The notes: generated from the sequence alone by a model not told the origin. A stretch of DNA of 64,000 nucleotides from Clostridium scatologenes (GCF_000968375.1 NZ_CP009933.1:620001-684000); one strand, 5' to 3'; positions 8,697 to 17,907 are shown, counted from the first letter of the stretch. Numbers and translations: made by a program.

Positions 8697-9551
8697 GTGT
8701 TTTTTTTTAAAATTGGAAATAATAATGATCATAATCATGAAAATAAAGAACAACATCGTAGGGTTGGGCATAAACATGGTGAAGGATTTTCTATTGATTT
8801 TTATTCTTATAGTTCAAAAATAAGACACTGGAATCCTACTTTTAAAGTAGCATTTTCTGTTCTAGTATTGATTCTTTGTATTGTACTTAACAACCCATGT
8901 GTATCTATTATGGTGATTATTGCAATGACTTATGTGACAGTTGTAAAAGGAGAACTTCCATTACATGAATATTTATCAATAATGACAATTCCTATAGCGT
9001 TTATTTTATTAGGTACTTTTACTATTGCTATTGATTTTTCGAAGCAGCCTTTAGGACAGTATAATATGTATCTTGGTTTTGCCTATGTATTTACTTCTAA
9101 TTTAAAACTTAAAGAAGCTGCATTTTTGATATTGAAGGTTTTTGCAGCCGTCAGTGCATTGCAGATGATGACATTATCAACTCCATCCTCTGAGATTATC
9201 TATGTACTTCGTAAAGCACATGTGCCAAAGCTTATTATAGAGCTTATGAATATGATTTATCGATATATTTTTGTTTTAATGGATGTATATAGTAAAATGA
9301 AAAATTCTGCGGAGTCTCGAGAGGGTTACTGTGATTTTAAAACCTCCTGTTATACATTTGGAAATGTTGCAAGCAATATGCTAGTTACTTCGTTGAAAAG
9401 AGCAAACTCCTATTATGATGCTATGGAGGCTAGATGTTATGATGGGGAACTCATATTTTATGAGGAAGATAAAAACTTGGAAACAACACATATTGTTATG
9501 GCAGCATTGTTTATAATTTTTTTAGTTGTAATATGGAGCTTTACAAGATAG
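8697..9551 (+). CDS. cbiQ: ECF cobalt transporter T component
   Basis: This 284-residue protein is the energy-coupling transmembrane subunit of the CbiMNQO cobalt importer. It has about five membrane helices and the coupling-helix motifs typical of CbiQ (NSAESREGYCDF near 203-214 and RANSYYDAMEARCYDGEL near 235-252, the latter holding the second A-R-G-type motif as EARCYDG). The N-terminus (10-30) is histidine-rich (NNNDHNHENKEQHRRVGHKH), which may bind Co/Ni. The start is GTG after AAAGGGGG. It is followed closely by cbiO. Confidence 0.93.
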   Translation: MFFFKIGNNNDHNHENKEQHRRVGHKHGEGFSIDFYSYSSKIRHWNPTFKVAFSVLVLILCIVLNNPCVSIMVIIAMTYVTVVKGELPLHEYLSIMTIPIAFILLGTFTIAIDFSKQPLGQYNMYLGFAYVFTSNLKLKEAAFLILKVFAAVSALQMMTLSTPSSEIIYVLRKAHVPKLIIELMNMIYRYIFVLMDVYSKMKNSAESREGYCDFKTSCYTFGNVASNMLVTSLKRANSYYDAMEARCYDGELIFYEEDKNLETTHIVMAALFIIFLVVIWSFTR

Positions 9552-9562
9552 GGGGAGCTATT

Positions 9563-10417
9563 ATGGAAAAAACAATATTAAAGGTTGAAGATTTGCATTA
9601 TATTTATGGAAATGGAAAAGTTGCATTGAATGGTGTAAGTGTGGATATTCATGAAGGTGAAAAAATTGCTGTTATTGGCTCCAATGGATCTGGAAAATCT
9701 ACATTTTTTTTGAATATTAATGGTGTATTTACACCAGAACAAGGAAAAATCATTTATAGGGATACAATAGTTAATAAGAAAAACCTGAAGGAACTTAGGA
9801 AGAATATTGGAATTGTGTTTCAAGATGCGGATAATCAGATTATTGCATCTACAGTTATGGCAGAAGTTGGATTTGGACCTATGAATTTAAAGCTTCCAAA
9901 GGAAGAAGTAAAAAAGAGAGTTGATGAAGCTCTGGCATATATGAATATTTCTGATTTTAAGGATCGTCCGCCTCATTATTTAAGTGGTGGAGAAAAGAAA
10001 AGAGTTACTATTGCAGATATTATTGCTATGAAATCAGAAATTATTATTTTTGATGAACCTACAGCAGCATTAGACCCTTTAAATGCTATGATGTTAGAGG
10101 AAGTTTTGGACAAGCTTACTTTAGAAGGGAAGACAATGCTTATTTCCACTCATGATGTAGATTTTGTATACAGATGGGCTGAAAGAGTTATTGTATTTTG
10201 CCAGGGGAAAATTATATCAGATGGAACACCATTAGAAATTTTCAAAAATGAGGAGGTTTTAAAGCAAGCAAATTTAAAGCAGCCAACAATGCTGGAGGTT
10301 TATGAATCTCTTGTAGAAAAGCATTTGATAGAAGATACAAAGATTTATCCTAAAAATACTGAAGAATTTAAAAAAATGCTTGAAGAACAGATGTCTTTTC
10401 TAGGTGCATTAGCTTAG
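9563..10417 (+). CDS. cbiO: ECF cobalt transporter ATPase
   Basis: The 284-residue ABC ATPase energises the cobalt importer. Walker A GSNGSGKST is at 39-47, the Q-loop is VFQDADNQI, the signature is YLSGGEKKRV, Walker B is IIIFDEPTAALDP and the H-loop is ISTHDVDFVY. A C-terminal extension (about 230-284) is typical of CbiO-type ECF ATPases. The ATG at 9563 has GGGGGAG seven bases upstream, whereas the longer reading overlaps cbiQ and lacks a good site. A single A component implies a homodimer. Confidence 0.95.
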   Translation: MEKTILKVEDLHYIYGNGKVALNGVSVDIHEGEKIAVIGSNGSGKSTFFLNINGVFTPEQGKIIYRDTIVNKKNLKELRKNIGIVFQDADNQIIASTVMAEVGFGPMNLKLPKEEVKKRVDEALAYMNISDFKDRPPHYLSGGEKKRVTIADIIAMKSEIIIFDEPTAALDPLNAMMLEEVLDKLTLEGKTMLISTHDVDFVYRWAERVIVFCQGKIISDGTPLEIFKNEEVLKQANLKQPTMLEVYESLVEKHLIEDTKIYPKNTEEFKKMLEEQMSFLGALA

Positions 10418-10457
10418 ATTAAATATAAATTCAAATTAGTATGAGGGGGAAAATAAA

Positions 10458-11210
10458 ATGAGACAAAAAGAAAAGAAAGTTATCACTATTATTACAGTAT
10501 TTGCATTGACTTTTGGAATAGTTCCAGTAGCAAATGCAATGCACATTATGGAAGGATATCTTCCACCAAAATTTTGTATTGCATGGGGGGCTATTTGTGT
10601 TCCATTCTTAGTATTGGGGTATTTATCAATTAAAAAGACGTTATCTGAAAATCGTAAATCTATGACTATTCTTGCTATGGCAGGTGCATTTATTTTTGTA
10701 CTTTCATCTTTAAAAATTCCATCAGTAACAGGAAGTTGTTCTCACATGACAGGTACAGGACTTGCTGCAATTTTATTTGGACCAGCTGCAGTAAGTATAC
10801 TAGGTATCATTTGTTTAATTTTTCAGGCAATTTTGCTTGCTCATGGTGGACTTACAACTCTTGGAGCTAACACTTTTTCTATGGCTATTGCAGGCCCATT
10901 AGTTTCTTATGGAATCTATAAATTATGTCAGAATATGAAAGTTAATAAAAGTGTAGGTATTTTTATAGCAGCATCAGTTGGTGACTTATTTACTTATTGT
11001 GTAACTAGTATTCAGCTTGCACTTGCATATCCTTCTCAAAGTGGTGGAGTTATGGCATCTGCAGCCAAGTTTCTTGGTATATTTGCACCAACACAGATTC
11101 CACTTGCAATTATTGAAGGTATCCTTACTGTTGTAATTGTTATGGGTCTTGAAACATATGCAAAATCTGAGTTAACAGGTATTGGATTTTTAAAGAGAGG
11201 TGAAAATTAA
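10458..11210 (+). CDS. cbiM: ECF cobalt transporter S component
   Basis: This 250-residue membrane protein is the substrate-binding subunit. A signal-peptide-like leader (1-27) ends VANA, so processing would expose MHIMEGYLP. This is the N-terminal Met-His-Ile motif that chelates Co2+ in CbiM/NikM. Further hallmarks are the SVTGSCSHMTGTGL segment near 89-102 and the HGGLTTLGANTFSM segment. About six further hydrophobic segments follow. It overlaps cbiN by one base. Confidence 0.95.
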   Translation: MRQKEKKVITIITVFALTFGIVPVANAMHIMEGYLPPKFCIAWGAICVPFLVLGYLSIKKTLSENRKSMTILAMAGAFIFVLSSLKIPSVTGSCSHMTGTGLAAILFGPAAVSILGIICLIFQAILLAHGGLTTLGANTFSMAIAGPLVSYGIYKLCQNMKVNKSVGIFIAASVGDLFTYCVTSIQLALAYPSQSGGVMASAAKFLGIFAPTQIPLAIIEGILTVVIVMGLETYAKSELTGIGFLKRGEN

Positions 11211-11560
11211 TGGCAAAGACAAAAAAGAAGGTTATTATTTTATTAGTTATTGCTGCATTAATTGCTCTTATACCACTATTCACATTGAAAGGTGCTGAAT
11301 TTGGAGGATCAGATGATGCAGGAAGTAAAGTAGTTTCACAGATTATAGGTAAAGAGTATGAACCTTGGTTTACGCCTGTTATGGAAACTTGGATTGGTGG
11401 AGAATTACCAGGTGAAATTGAAAGCTTATTATTCTGTGTACAAACAGGTATTGGTGTTGGTATCATAGCATTTTTTATGGGAAGATTAGTGGAAAGAAAA
11501 AAAATAGAAAATGAAAAGACTAAAAATGAAAAAAAAGCTACAGAATCAGCAATTAGTTAG
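11210..11560 (+). CDS. cbiN: Cobalt transport accessory protein
   Basis: The 116-residue CbiN has an N-terminal membrane helix (8-25), an extracytoplasmic segment with FGGSDDAGSKVV and YEPWFTPVME, a second helix (about 80-96) and a lysine/glutamate-rich cytoplasmic tail. In this family it helps metal insertion into CbiM. It is translationally coupled to cbiM and ends the operon. Confidence 0.93.
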   Translation: MAKTKKKVIILLVIAALIALIPLFTLKGAEFGGSDDAGSKVVSQIIGKEYEPWFTPVMETWIGGELPGEIESLLFCVQTGIGVGIIAFFMGRLVERKKIENEKTKNEKKATESAIS

Positions 11561-11608
11561 AAATTCATGCAAGAATATTAAAAGACTTATTTAAATAGAT
11601 ATTAAATA

Positions 11609-11660
11609 AAGCAATTTGAAGAAAACTTAACAAAAGTTATGTTATCTTCAAATTGTTTTA
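11609..11660 (+). terminator. Terminator of the cbiJQOMN operon
   Basis: AGCAATTTGAAG pairs with CTTCAAATTGTTTT, with an inner AACTTAAC/GTTATGTT pairing and a T-rich tail. Confidence 0.8.
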
Positions 11661-11785
11661 ATTTTATGGGAAAAATTTAATAATTGTATTTTTAACGATA
11701 GTGTTAATGTATTCATAATTACTGTTATAATTGAATTACACAACTTTTCCAATATTATATCAATTATACAAGAAAGGAGAATATA

Positions 11786-12853
11786 ATGAATAAATCAAAA
11801 GTTTATCCAATTATGATGGCATTGTTATCCGCAATTTTGTTTGGAGCCAGTGCACCTATAACTAAGATGCTTTTAGGTAAAATTGATCCTATTCCCCTTG
11901 CTGCATTTTTATATCTTGGCAGTGGAATTGGATTGTTAGTCTTCCAGATTGTCACTTCATTTATAAAAAAACAAGCTTTAGATGAAGCACCTTTGAAGAA
12001 AAAGGATTTTCCTTGGCTTCTAGGTGCAAGTATTGCAGGAGGAATTGTGGCACCTATTATTTTGTTAAATTGTCTTAAAATAACTCCTGCATCTACTGCT
12101 TCACTGTTGTTAAATTTTGAAGGAGTAGCAACTACCATAATTGCAGTAATATTTTTTAAAGAAAATGCAGGAAAACAAATATTAAGTGCTATAGTATTAA
12201 TCACTGTAGCAAGTATAATTTTATCCTGGGATTTTAAAAATCAATGGGGATTTTCCATAGGTTCTTTTGGAATTATATTGGCTTGTTTTTGTTGGGGGAT
12301 AGATAATAATTTCACAAGGAACATTTCTGCAAAAAATCCATTTTCTATTGTAACAATAAAAGGAATTATATCAGGTTCTTTTTCGTTTATTCTATCCAAG
12401 ATACTTGGAAATCAAATGCCAGATTTGACAATTTTAATATCTGCCATGATTATAGGATTTTTTTGTTATGGTTTAAGTATAGTGTTGTTTGTATTTGCCA
12501 TGAGGGATTTAGGAAGTACAAGAACAAGCGCATTGTATGGAACAGCACCATTTATTGGAGTTATTTTATCTTTTATTTTACTTAGAGACACTCCAAGTAT
12601 TATGTTTTTTATATCACTTCCTATTATGATTATAGGAACAGTGCTTTTATTAAAGGAAAAACATTATCATACGCATATGCATAAGGCAATACAACATGAA
12701 CATAGACATAATCATGATGATGCTCATCATAATCATGAACATGCACCTGGACAGGTTATCATAAATGGATATCATTCGCATATGCATACACACAAAGCTA
12801 TAGAACATACCCATCCGCATTCGCCAGATATTCATCATAGACATGAACATTGA
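11786..12853 (+). CDS. EamA/DMT-family transporter with histidine-rich tail
   Basis: The 355-residue protein has ten hydrophobic helices in two EamA repeats (about 1-140 and 150-290), typical of drug/metabolite transporters. After the last helix comes a tail of about 65 residues with 23 histidines in HxH and HH patterns (HYHTHMH, HEHRHNH, HHNHEH, HSHMHTH, HHRHEH). Such tails bind Ni, Co or Zn. Placed directly after the cobalt importer with its own ribosome site (AAAGGAG), it may export or sense a transition metal. Substrate is inferred only from the tail and the neighbourhood. No histidine tail is usual for EamA proteins. Confidence 0.85.
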   Translation: MNKSKVYPIMMALLSAILFGASAPITKMLLGKIDPIPLAAFLYLGSGIGLLVFQIVTSFIKKQALDEAPLKKKDFPWLLGASIAGGIVAPIILLNCLKITPASTASLLLNFEGVATTIIAVIFFKENAGKQILSAIVLITVASIILSWDFKNQWGFSIGSFGIILACFCWGIDNNFTRNISAKNPFSIVTIKGIISGSFSFILSKILGNQMPDLTILISAMIIGFFCYGLSIVLFVFAMRDLGSTRTSALYGTAPFIGVILSFILLRDTPSIMFFISLPIMIIGTVLLLKEKHYHTHMHKAIQHEHRHNHDDAHHNHEHAPGQVIINGYHSHMHTHKAIEHTHPHSPDIHHRHEH

Positions 12854-13001
12854 TTTTAAAAATAAAAAATGATGATGTGAAAATTAGTAGAGATATATAG
12901 ATTATAATAGATAAAGTTTAAGTATACATTGAATGGAATATATAATCATACAATTTAATTTTAAAAGTTTATCATATGAATAGAGGTTAAATTTTATAGA
13001 A

Positions 13002-13028
13002 GTGGCAGGCATCATATTTGCCTGCCAT
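13002..13028 (-). terminator. Hairpin downstream of the c-di-GMP-I aptamer
   Basis: TGGCAGGC and GCCTGCCA form a perfect 8-bp GC-rich stem with a 9-base loop. On the minus strand it follows the aptamer. Its first arm overlaps the segment 13024-13032, which is perfectly complementary to 13086-13094 in the aptamer, as expected for alternate antiterminator and terminator pairing. The U tract after it is weak. Confidence 0.6.
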
Positions 13029-13048
13029 GAGTGATTTATTAATTCATT

Positions 13049-13124
13049 GGCAACCTGACTGTCATAGCAGTTAAAATTGCTTTAGACTCATGGCTTTGCG
13101 TCCCCACTTTTCAATGGGTTTGCC
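13049..13124 (-). promoter_or_regulatory. c-di-GMP-I (GEMM-I) riboswitch in the 3' UTR
   Basis: Read on the minus strand, the conserved blocks are GGCAAACCCATTGAAAAG, TGGGGACGCAAAGCC, ATGAGTCTAAAG and GTCAGGTTGCC, matching the GEMM-I consensus (GGCAAACC, GGGACGCAAAGCC, CUAAA). The aptamer begins 10 bases after the stop codon of the GGDEF gene. There is no minus-strand gene downstream: the next gene, the His-tailed transporter, is convergent. The switch therefore sits in a 3' UTR or heads an RNA antisense to the transporter. Confidence 0.93.
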
Positions 13125-13134
13125 TTTTTCAATT

Positions 13135-13989
13135 TTATGCAATTGCATTTATATTTTCAACAACAATTGAGGTGTCAATTCTCTTTTTTGCTTTTGTAGA
13201 TGCTAAGCTTGCTATATTTATTAATTTATCTATAATGCTTAGAGTGTCACCTTTTTTATTATTATGATTTTTATATCCTGTAATGCCTATTGATGCTGAA
13301 ACAGGAATATTGTTAGGAAATTTATATGAGTCTATAGCATCTATCAAATCTTCTGCAAATAGCTTACATTTGTCTATGCAGAAAGGTGTTAATATTGCAA
13401 ATTCATCTCCTGCGTATCTACACAAATAGCTGTCTTGAGGAATGTTTTCTTTTAATATTTTTGCTACATTTTTTAATATTAAATCTCCATTTATATGTCC
13501 ATATTTTTTGTCAATAGCTCCAAAATTATTTAAATCAATAAAAATTAAAGATAGTTCATTTCCATTACTTAATAATTTATATGTATTATAAAATATATAA
13601 TCACTTTTATAAAGACCAGTAAGCAAGTCGATATGTTTTGCCAGCTCGATATCTAAGGTTGTTCTTGTTAAGAAACCTTTAAGATCATCATTTTCTTTTA
13701 CAAGTATTATACATATATCCTTATTGAAATCAAATATTTCTTTGATTTTCCATGTAGGCGTTGAAGGATCTATGCATTTATATTTATCTGTCATAACATC
13801 AGCAACTATTCTATTAGGATGTGCAGAAATTAATTCTTTTTGAGTAATTACACCAACCAGCTCTTCTTCGTCATATGCAGCAAAACAATAAATGTTTTTT
13901 TCATAAAAAGCATTTATTACGCTTCTAATACCATTTAAAATGTTAACTTTCATAAAATTTTTATCTAATATATTTAAAGCTTTTTGCAT
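13135..13989 (-). CDS. CBS-pair diguanylate cyclase
   Basis: This 284-residue cytosolic protein has two CBS motifs (about 5-60 and 60-120), expected to bind an adenine nucleotide, followed by a GGDEF domain (about 120-280). The signature is AGDEF (RYAGDEFAIL), a variant that keeps the catalytic Asp/Glu. FIDLNNFGAIDKKYGH and GDLILKNVAKIL match the substrate-binding part. No RxxD inhibitory site precedes the signature. It makes c-di-GMP from two GTP. Its start overlaps the stop of the upstream gene by one base (TAATG), and a c-di-GMP riboswitch follows its stop. Confidence 0.88.
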   Translation of the reverse strand: MQKALNILDKNFMKVNILNGIRSVINAFYEKNIYCFAAYDEEELVGVITQKELISAHPNRIVADVMTDKYKCIDPSTPTWKIKEIFDFNKDICIILVKENDDLKGFLTRTTLDIELAKHIDLLTGLYKSDYIFYNTYKLLSNGNELSLIFIDLNNFGAIDKKYGHINGDLILKNVAKILKENIPQDSYLCRYAGDEFAILTPFCIDKCKLFAEDLIDAIDSYKFPNNIPVSASIGITGYKNHNNKKGDTLSIIDKLINIASLASTKAKKRIDTSIVVENINAIA

Positions 13990-14339
13990 TATAACTCAAT
14001 AGATTTGCTAACATGAATAGTTATGTTAATCTGAGATCTTATAATCATAGATTCGTTAGCAACTTTTCCTCCTTCCTCCATTATTATTGAAATTAATTTA
14101 TCTTTTGGTATCATACTTAGCAAAAACTTTCTTATTACAATTGCTTCAATTTGTGGATGATCAATTCTAACTATTTCATATTGTTCTGGAGAAAGTATAT
14201 CCACCATTCTTTTAGCAGCCTCTGGTCCAATAGGGGCTCTTTTGCCTACTATTAATATGTCTTGCATTGGAGGCATTTCAAATTCTGAAAAGTGCATATT
14301 TATTTCTGCCCTTCTTTTTTCTTCTAGTCTGGTTTCCAT
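13989..14339 (-). CDS. Hypothetical protein co-transcribed with the diguanylate cyclase
   Basis: I do not recognise this 116-residue soluble protein. It has a charged N-terminus (METRLEEKRRAE), a central IVGKRAPIGPEAAKRMVDIL segment and no membrane helix or cysteine. It has a good ribosome site (AAGGGG) and is translationally coupled to the CBS-GGDEF gene, so the two probably work together, for example as regulator and enzyme. It is a real gene by spacing and codon use, of unknown function. Confidence 0.65.
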   Translation of the reverse strand: METRLEEKRRAEINMHFSEFEMPPMQDILIVGKRAPIGPEAAKRMVDILSPEQYEIVRIDHPQIEAIVIRKFLLSMIPKDKLISIIMEEGGKVANESMIIRSQINITIHVSKSIEL

Positions 14340-14513
14340 TATTTCATCCCCTTTCTATAGCTTATATTTTATCATATTTTGTCTAAATTTTCTATTATAG
14401 GCAACTTCATGTTTGAGCTATATATGATAATATTGTACTCCAATTTATTAAGTCATATGATTTGAATGTTCTGAAAATATTATTGCAACCATAATTATAA
14501 TGTGCTAATATTA

Positions 14514-14565
14514 TATTATAAAAAAAATTATAGTAAAATTTTTTATTATAATTTTTTTTATAATA
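14514..14565. repeat. Perfect 19-bp AT palindrome in the intergenic region
   Basis: TATTATAAAAAAAATTATA (14514-14532) is the exact reverse complement of 14547-14565, with a 14-base loop. The 312-base gap between the divergent cyclase and FAD-oxidoreductase operons holds nothing else obvious. It may be an operator, a terminator or an unstable AT palindrome. Confidence 0.5.
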
Positions 14566-14651
14566 ATTAGTATAGATAGTGAATATAACTAATTTAAATT
14601 GTTATGTTTATTATAAATTGCAAAAATATTTTTTGTCTTAGGAGGTAAAGT

Positions 14652-15995
14652 ATGAGTAAAATTATTGTAGAATCATCACGAGAAGTGCCAGTATTTGATG
14701 AAGCTGATGTTTTAGTTGTTGGTTCTGGTCCTGCAGGACATTCAGCAGCTGTTGCAGCTGCACGTGCTGGGGCTAAGAAAGTAATTCTTGTAGAACGTTA
14801 TGGACATTTAGGGGGTATGGCTACAGGAGGTTTTGTTATTTTAATTCCTCATTTATCATTTGGTGAAAAAAGAATGATCATGGGATTACAACAGGAATGG
14901 ATTGATCGTATGAGTAAGCTTCCATATGGTTCTTTAGGACCTAAAAAAGAAGAAACAGGAAGTAAAGATCCAATACTTTTAAAAAAATGGGCTGGTTATT
15001 GGGGATTTGAGATTAATGGTAGTATTAATTACGGAGCATATTTAGATCCAAATCAACTGAAAATTGTATTGGACCAGATGATTAGAGAAGAAGGTAATAA
15101 CATCATTCCTTATTTAGAATGTTGGAGTGTTGGAGCTATAATGGATGGCAATACCATAAAAGGTGTAATTATTGAAAGTAAAGAAGGTCGTAAGGCGATT
15201 CTTGGAAAAGTTGTAATCGATTGCACGGGCGATGCTGATATATGTTCATTTGCAGGGGGTGACTTTGATGAAGATCGTAATCAATCGCTTAGAAGTGCAA
15301 ATACAGCATCTGTTTATCGCTTAGGTGGAGTAGATTTTAGAACATTTGCAGAGTGGAAGGCTGATAATTTTCAAGAGTGGTATAGTGTGCATATGGCTAA
15401 TATGAGTAAAATTACAGGCTTTAAAATGTCTCCTCATGCAACACCACGTAATGATCAGTGTTGGATAAATAACTGGCTTCCTAAATATTGTCTAGATATT
15501 AAGGATTTGACAGAAACACAAATGAGTGTACGACAAACAATGCTTGAAGCAATAGATTATTTAAAGGAAAATGTTACAGGTTTTAAAAATGCATATCTAA
15601 TAGATATTGCACCTCAAACAGGTACCCGTGGAAGTAGGAGAATTCACGGATTATACACACTTTCAAAAATGGATTTAGATAATACTTATGAGCATGAAGA
15701 CACTATAGCAGTAGTTCCACCATTTAATTTTAATGTTTGTCAGACACCTACAGAAATACCTTATAGGGTTATGGTACCAGAAAAAATTGAAAATCTTTTA
15801 GTTGCCGGACGATCTTTTTCATCAACGCATGAAGCCAATGACTGGTCAAATTTGATTCCTCACTGTGCAAGTTTAGGACAAGCAGCTGGAGTAGCAGCAG
15901 CTGTATCATTAGAAGATAATACAAATGTACGTCAAGTAAATATTAAGAAGGTACAGAAAATATTAAAAAATCAAAATGTCTATATTCCAAGATAA
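14652..15995 (+). CDS. FAD-dependent oxidoreductase (FAD_oxidored family)
   Basis: The 447-residue flavoprotein matches PF12831. The dinucleotide-binding motif is VLVVGSGPAGHSAAVAAARAG at about 21-41 with the acidic end LVERYG. GGMATGG follows near 54-60, and VVIDCTGDADICSFAGG near 183-199. The C-terminal NLLVAGRSFSSTHEANDW and GQAAGVAAAVSL complete the FAD site. There is no heme, Fe-S or signal peptide, so it is probably cytosolic. The substrate is unknown. The neighbouring MFS transporter and MarR regulator suggest a small, imported organic compound, perhaps aromatic. The start ATG follows AGGAGG. Confidence 0.85.
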   Translation: MSKIIVESSREVPVFDEADVLVVGSGPAGHSAAVAAARAGAKKVILVERYGHLGGMATGGFVILIPHLSFGEKRMIMGLQQEWIDRMSKLPYGSLGPKKEETGSKDPILLKKWAGYWGFEINGSINYGAYLDPNQLKIVLDQMIREEGNNIIPYLECWSVGAIMDGNTIKGVIIESKEGRKAILGKVVIDCTGDADICSFAGGDFDEDRNQSLRSANTASVYRLGGVDFRTFAEWKADNFQEWYSVHMANMSKITGFKMSPHATPRNDQCWINNWLPKYCLDIKDLTETQMSVRQTMLEAIDYLKENVTGFKNAYLIDIAPQTGTRGSRRIHGLYTLSKMDLDNTYEHEDTIAVVPPFNFNVCQTPTEIPYRVMVPEKIENLLVAGRSFSSTHEANDWSNLIPHCASLGQAAGVAAAVSLEDNTNVRQVNIKKVQKILKNQNVYIPR

Positions 15996-16115
15996 AGATA
16001 TTTTATCTGATTATTTTGCTAGGGGGTTTGAATATCAATAATTTTAATGAGGAAATAAGATAACTATTAAATTTATTTGTCTTATACAGAAAATAGAATA
16101 TGGGGGTATAATGTT

Positions 16116-17708
16116 ATGCCAGAAGGTCTAAAAACTGATGAACTTGAAACAATGTCATCTAAGAGAAAGACTCTTTGTGCTATTGCTATTTTAATTTGTG
16201 GTTTTGCATATTGGTCTACTAGATATAAAGCAAATGCTTTGCTTCCAATGATTTCAGGAGAACTAAATGGTCTTACGTATTATTCATGGGCACCCATGGT
16301 ATTTAGTTTAACAGGTGCTATTGCAGCTCCATTCTGGGGGAAAATGGGTGATATATATGGTAAGAAAAAAATACTATTAATTGTATTAGGACTTATGGTA
16401 ACTGGGGAGGTATTATGTTTTTCAGCTCCAAATATATGGTTTTTTATAGCTGGATATGCAGTTAATGGATTTGGAGCTGGAGCTATGCAAGGCACATATA
16501 TGGCACTCTTAGGTCAGTTGTTTCCTCCAACTGAACGTGGGAAAATAGGTGGAAGTATACTTTCAGTAATGAGTGTAGTCCAATTAACTTTACCTACATT
16601 GGCAGCACTGATTTCAGAACACTGGACATGGAGATATGTATTTGTACTTACAGCAATAATATTTATTATAACATTTTTATTTGTAATGTTTACTGTTCCA
16701 AATGTTACAAATAAAAATGCTGATAATAGAATTGATATTTTAGGTGTTGTAGCATTAACAATTGCTGTTTCTAACTTTTTATTAGCTTTGTCATGGGGAG
16801 GGTCTAGATTTAGATGGAATTCTCCAACAATCATAATTATGCTGATTGTATCGATAATAGTTTTTGTTTTATTCTTGAAACATGAAGAAAGAATCCAAGA
16901 ATATTCAATAATATCAACTAAGTTATTGAAAAACAGAAATTTTTTATCATGTTGTCTTATATCTGTAACTATGACATTTGGACTTACTTGTGTAGCTACT
17001 TATTTAAGTCTTTATGTACAGGGAGTTATGGGAAAATCAGCAACTATTTATGCAACACTTGAAATCCCAGCCAGCTTTATAGGTATCTTTATGGGTGCTT
17101 TTGCAGGATTTATGATGGATAAAACTAAACATTATAAATGGATGCTTGTACTTGCTCCTTCGTGTGCAGTTATAACTATGTTGTTTTTTGGATTAATGCC
17201 TGCAACAATATCTCTAATTGCAATAATTGCTGCCAGAGCTATTTATAATATAGGTGGAGGTTCATGGATGCCTTCTATCAATACTTTAAGTGCTATGGCT
17301 TATATTGAACCTAAAGACTATGGCGTAGGTAATGGTACATTATTCTTCTTTACTGCGTTAGGAAATGCACTTGCACCAGCACTGCTAGGATCTATATTAA
17401 ATAGTGTTTATGCTAAATTTATTGTAAGTAATATATCTAATCTTTCGTTAAATCCAAAACAAGTATCACTGGTATCTACGGCACGTGTTTTAGTAAATAA
17501 AGATTCACTAAAACAATTGCAAGCAACTTTTGTTGATTCTTCTCAATACAACACAGTTGTACAAGTTGTAAGAAATACTTTACAGACTTCTTTACGATCA
17601 GTATTTATAACTGCAGCTTGTTTCATATGCATAGGTGTTATTTCTGCATTACTTTTAAAAGAAATTCCTTTAGATCAAGTAGAATATAGAGGAAGACTCA
17701 GAAAATAG
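16116..17708 (+). CDS. MFS transporter, 14-helix type
   Basis: The 530-residue protein is a major facilitator with about 14 hydrophobic segments. The loop 2-3 motif is GKMGDIYGKKK, and RWNS and FTALGNALAPALLGS lie in later helices. An ATG at 16116 with GGGGG nine bases upstream is preferred over an upstream TTG at 16077 that has no ribosome site. It is the second gene after the FAD oxidoreductase (120-base gap) and probably imports its substrate or exports its product. A terminator follows. Confidence 0.82.
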   Translation: MPEGLKTDELETMSSKRKTLCAIAILICGFAYWSTRYKANALLPMISGELNGLTYYSWAPMVFSLTGAIAAPFWGKMGDIYGKKKILLIVLGLMVTGEVLCFSAPNIWFFIAGYAVNGFGAGAMQGTYMALLGQLFPPTERGKIGGSILSVMSVVQLTLPTLAALISEHWTWRYVFVLTAIIFIITFLFVMFTVPNVTNKNADNRIDILGVVALTIAVSNFLLALSWGGSRFRWNSPTIIIMLIVSIIVFVLFLKHEERIQEYSIISTKLLKNRNFLSCCLISVTMTFGLTCVATYLSLYVQGVMGKSATIYATLEIPASFIGIFMGAFAGFMMDKTKHYKWMLVLAPSCAVITMLFFGLMPATISLIAIIAARAIYNIGGGSWMPSINTLSAMAYIEPKDYGVGNGTLFFFTALGNALAPALLGSILNSVYAKFIVSNISNLSLNPKQVSLVSTARVLVNKDSLKQLQATFVDSSQYNTVVQVVRNTLQTSLRSVFITAACFICIGVISALLLKEIPLDQVEYRGRLRK

Positions 17709-17721
17709 TTCATCATAATTT

Positions 17722-17763
17722 AATTTATAGTAGCATTTTTAAAAATTAATGCTACTATAAATT
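17722..17763 (+). terminator. Terminator after the oxidoreductase-MFS pair
   Basis: AATTTATAGTAGCATT and AATGCTACTATAAATT form a perfect 16-bp stem with a short loop and a TTTT tail. Confidence 0.75.
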
Positions 17764-17907
17764 ATTTTCCTCTGTTCTCTAAAAAATATTGTTCTTATAT
17801 AATTAAATTGCACTCTTTTACATATTAATAATTAATTATATAATATAGTTATGTAGCATCAATCATGCTTTAAATATTTAGATAAACTAGGAGTGAGAAA
17901 AATAACA

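Noticed and set aside
12650..12850. Minus-strand frame of 66 codons as the target gene of the 3' UTR c-di-GMP riboswitch
   Set aside because: It is the mirror of the histidine-rich tail (CAT repeats read as Met/Ile codons) and has no ribosome site.
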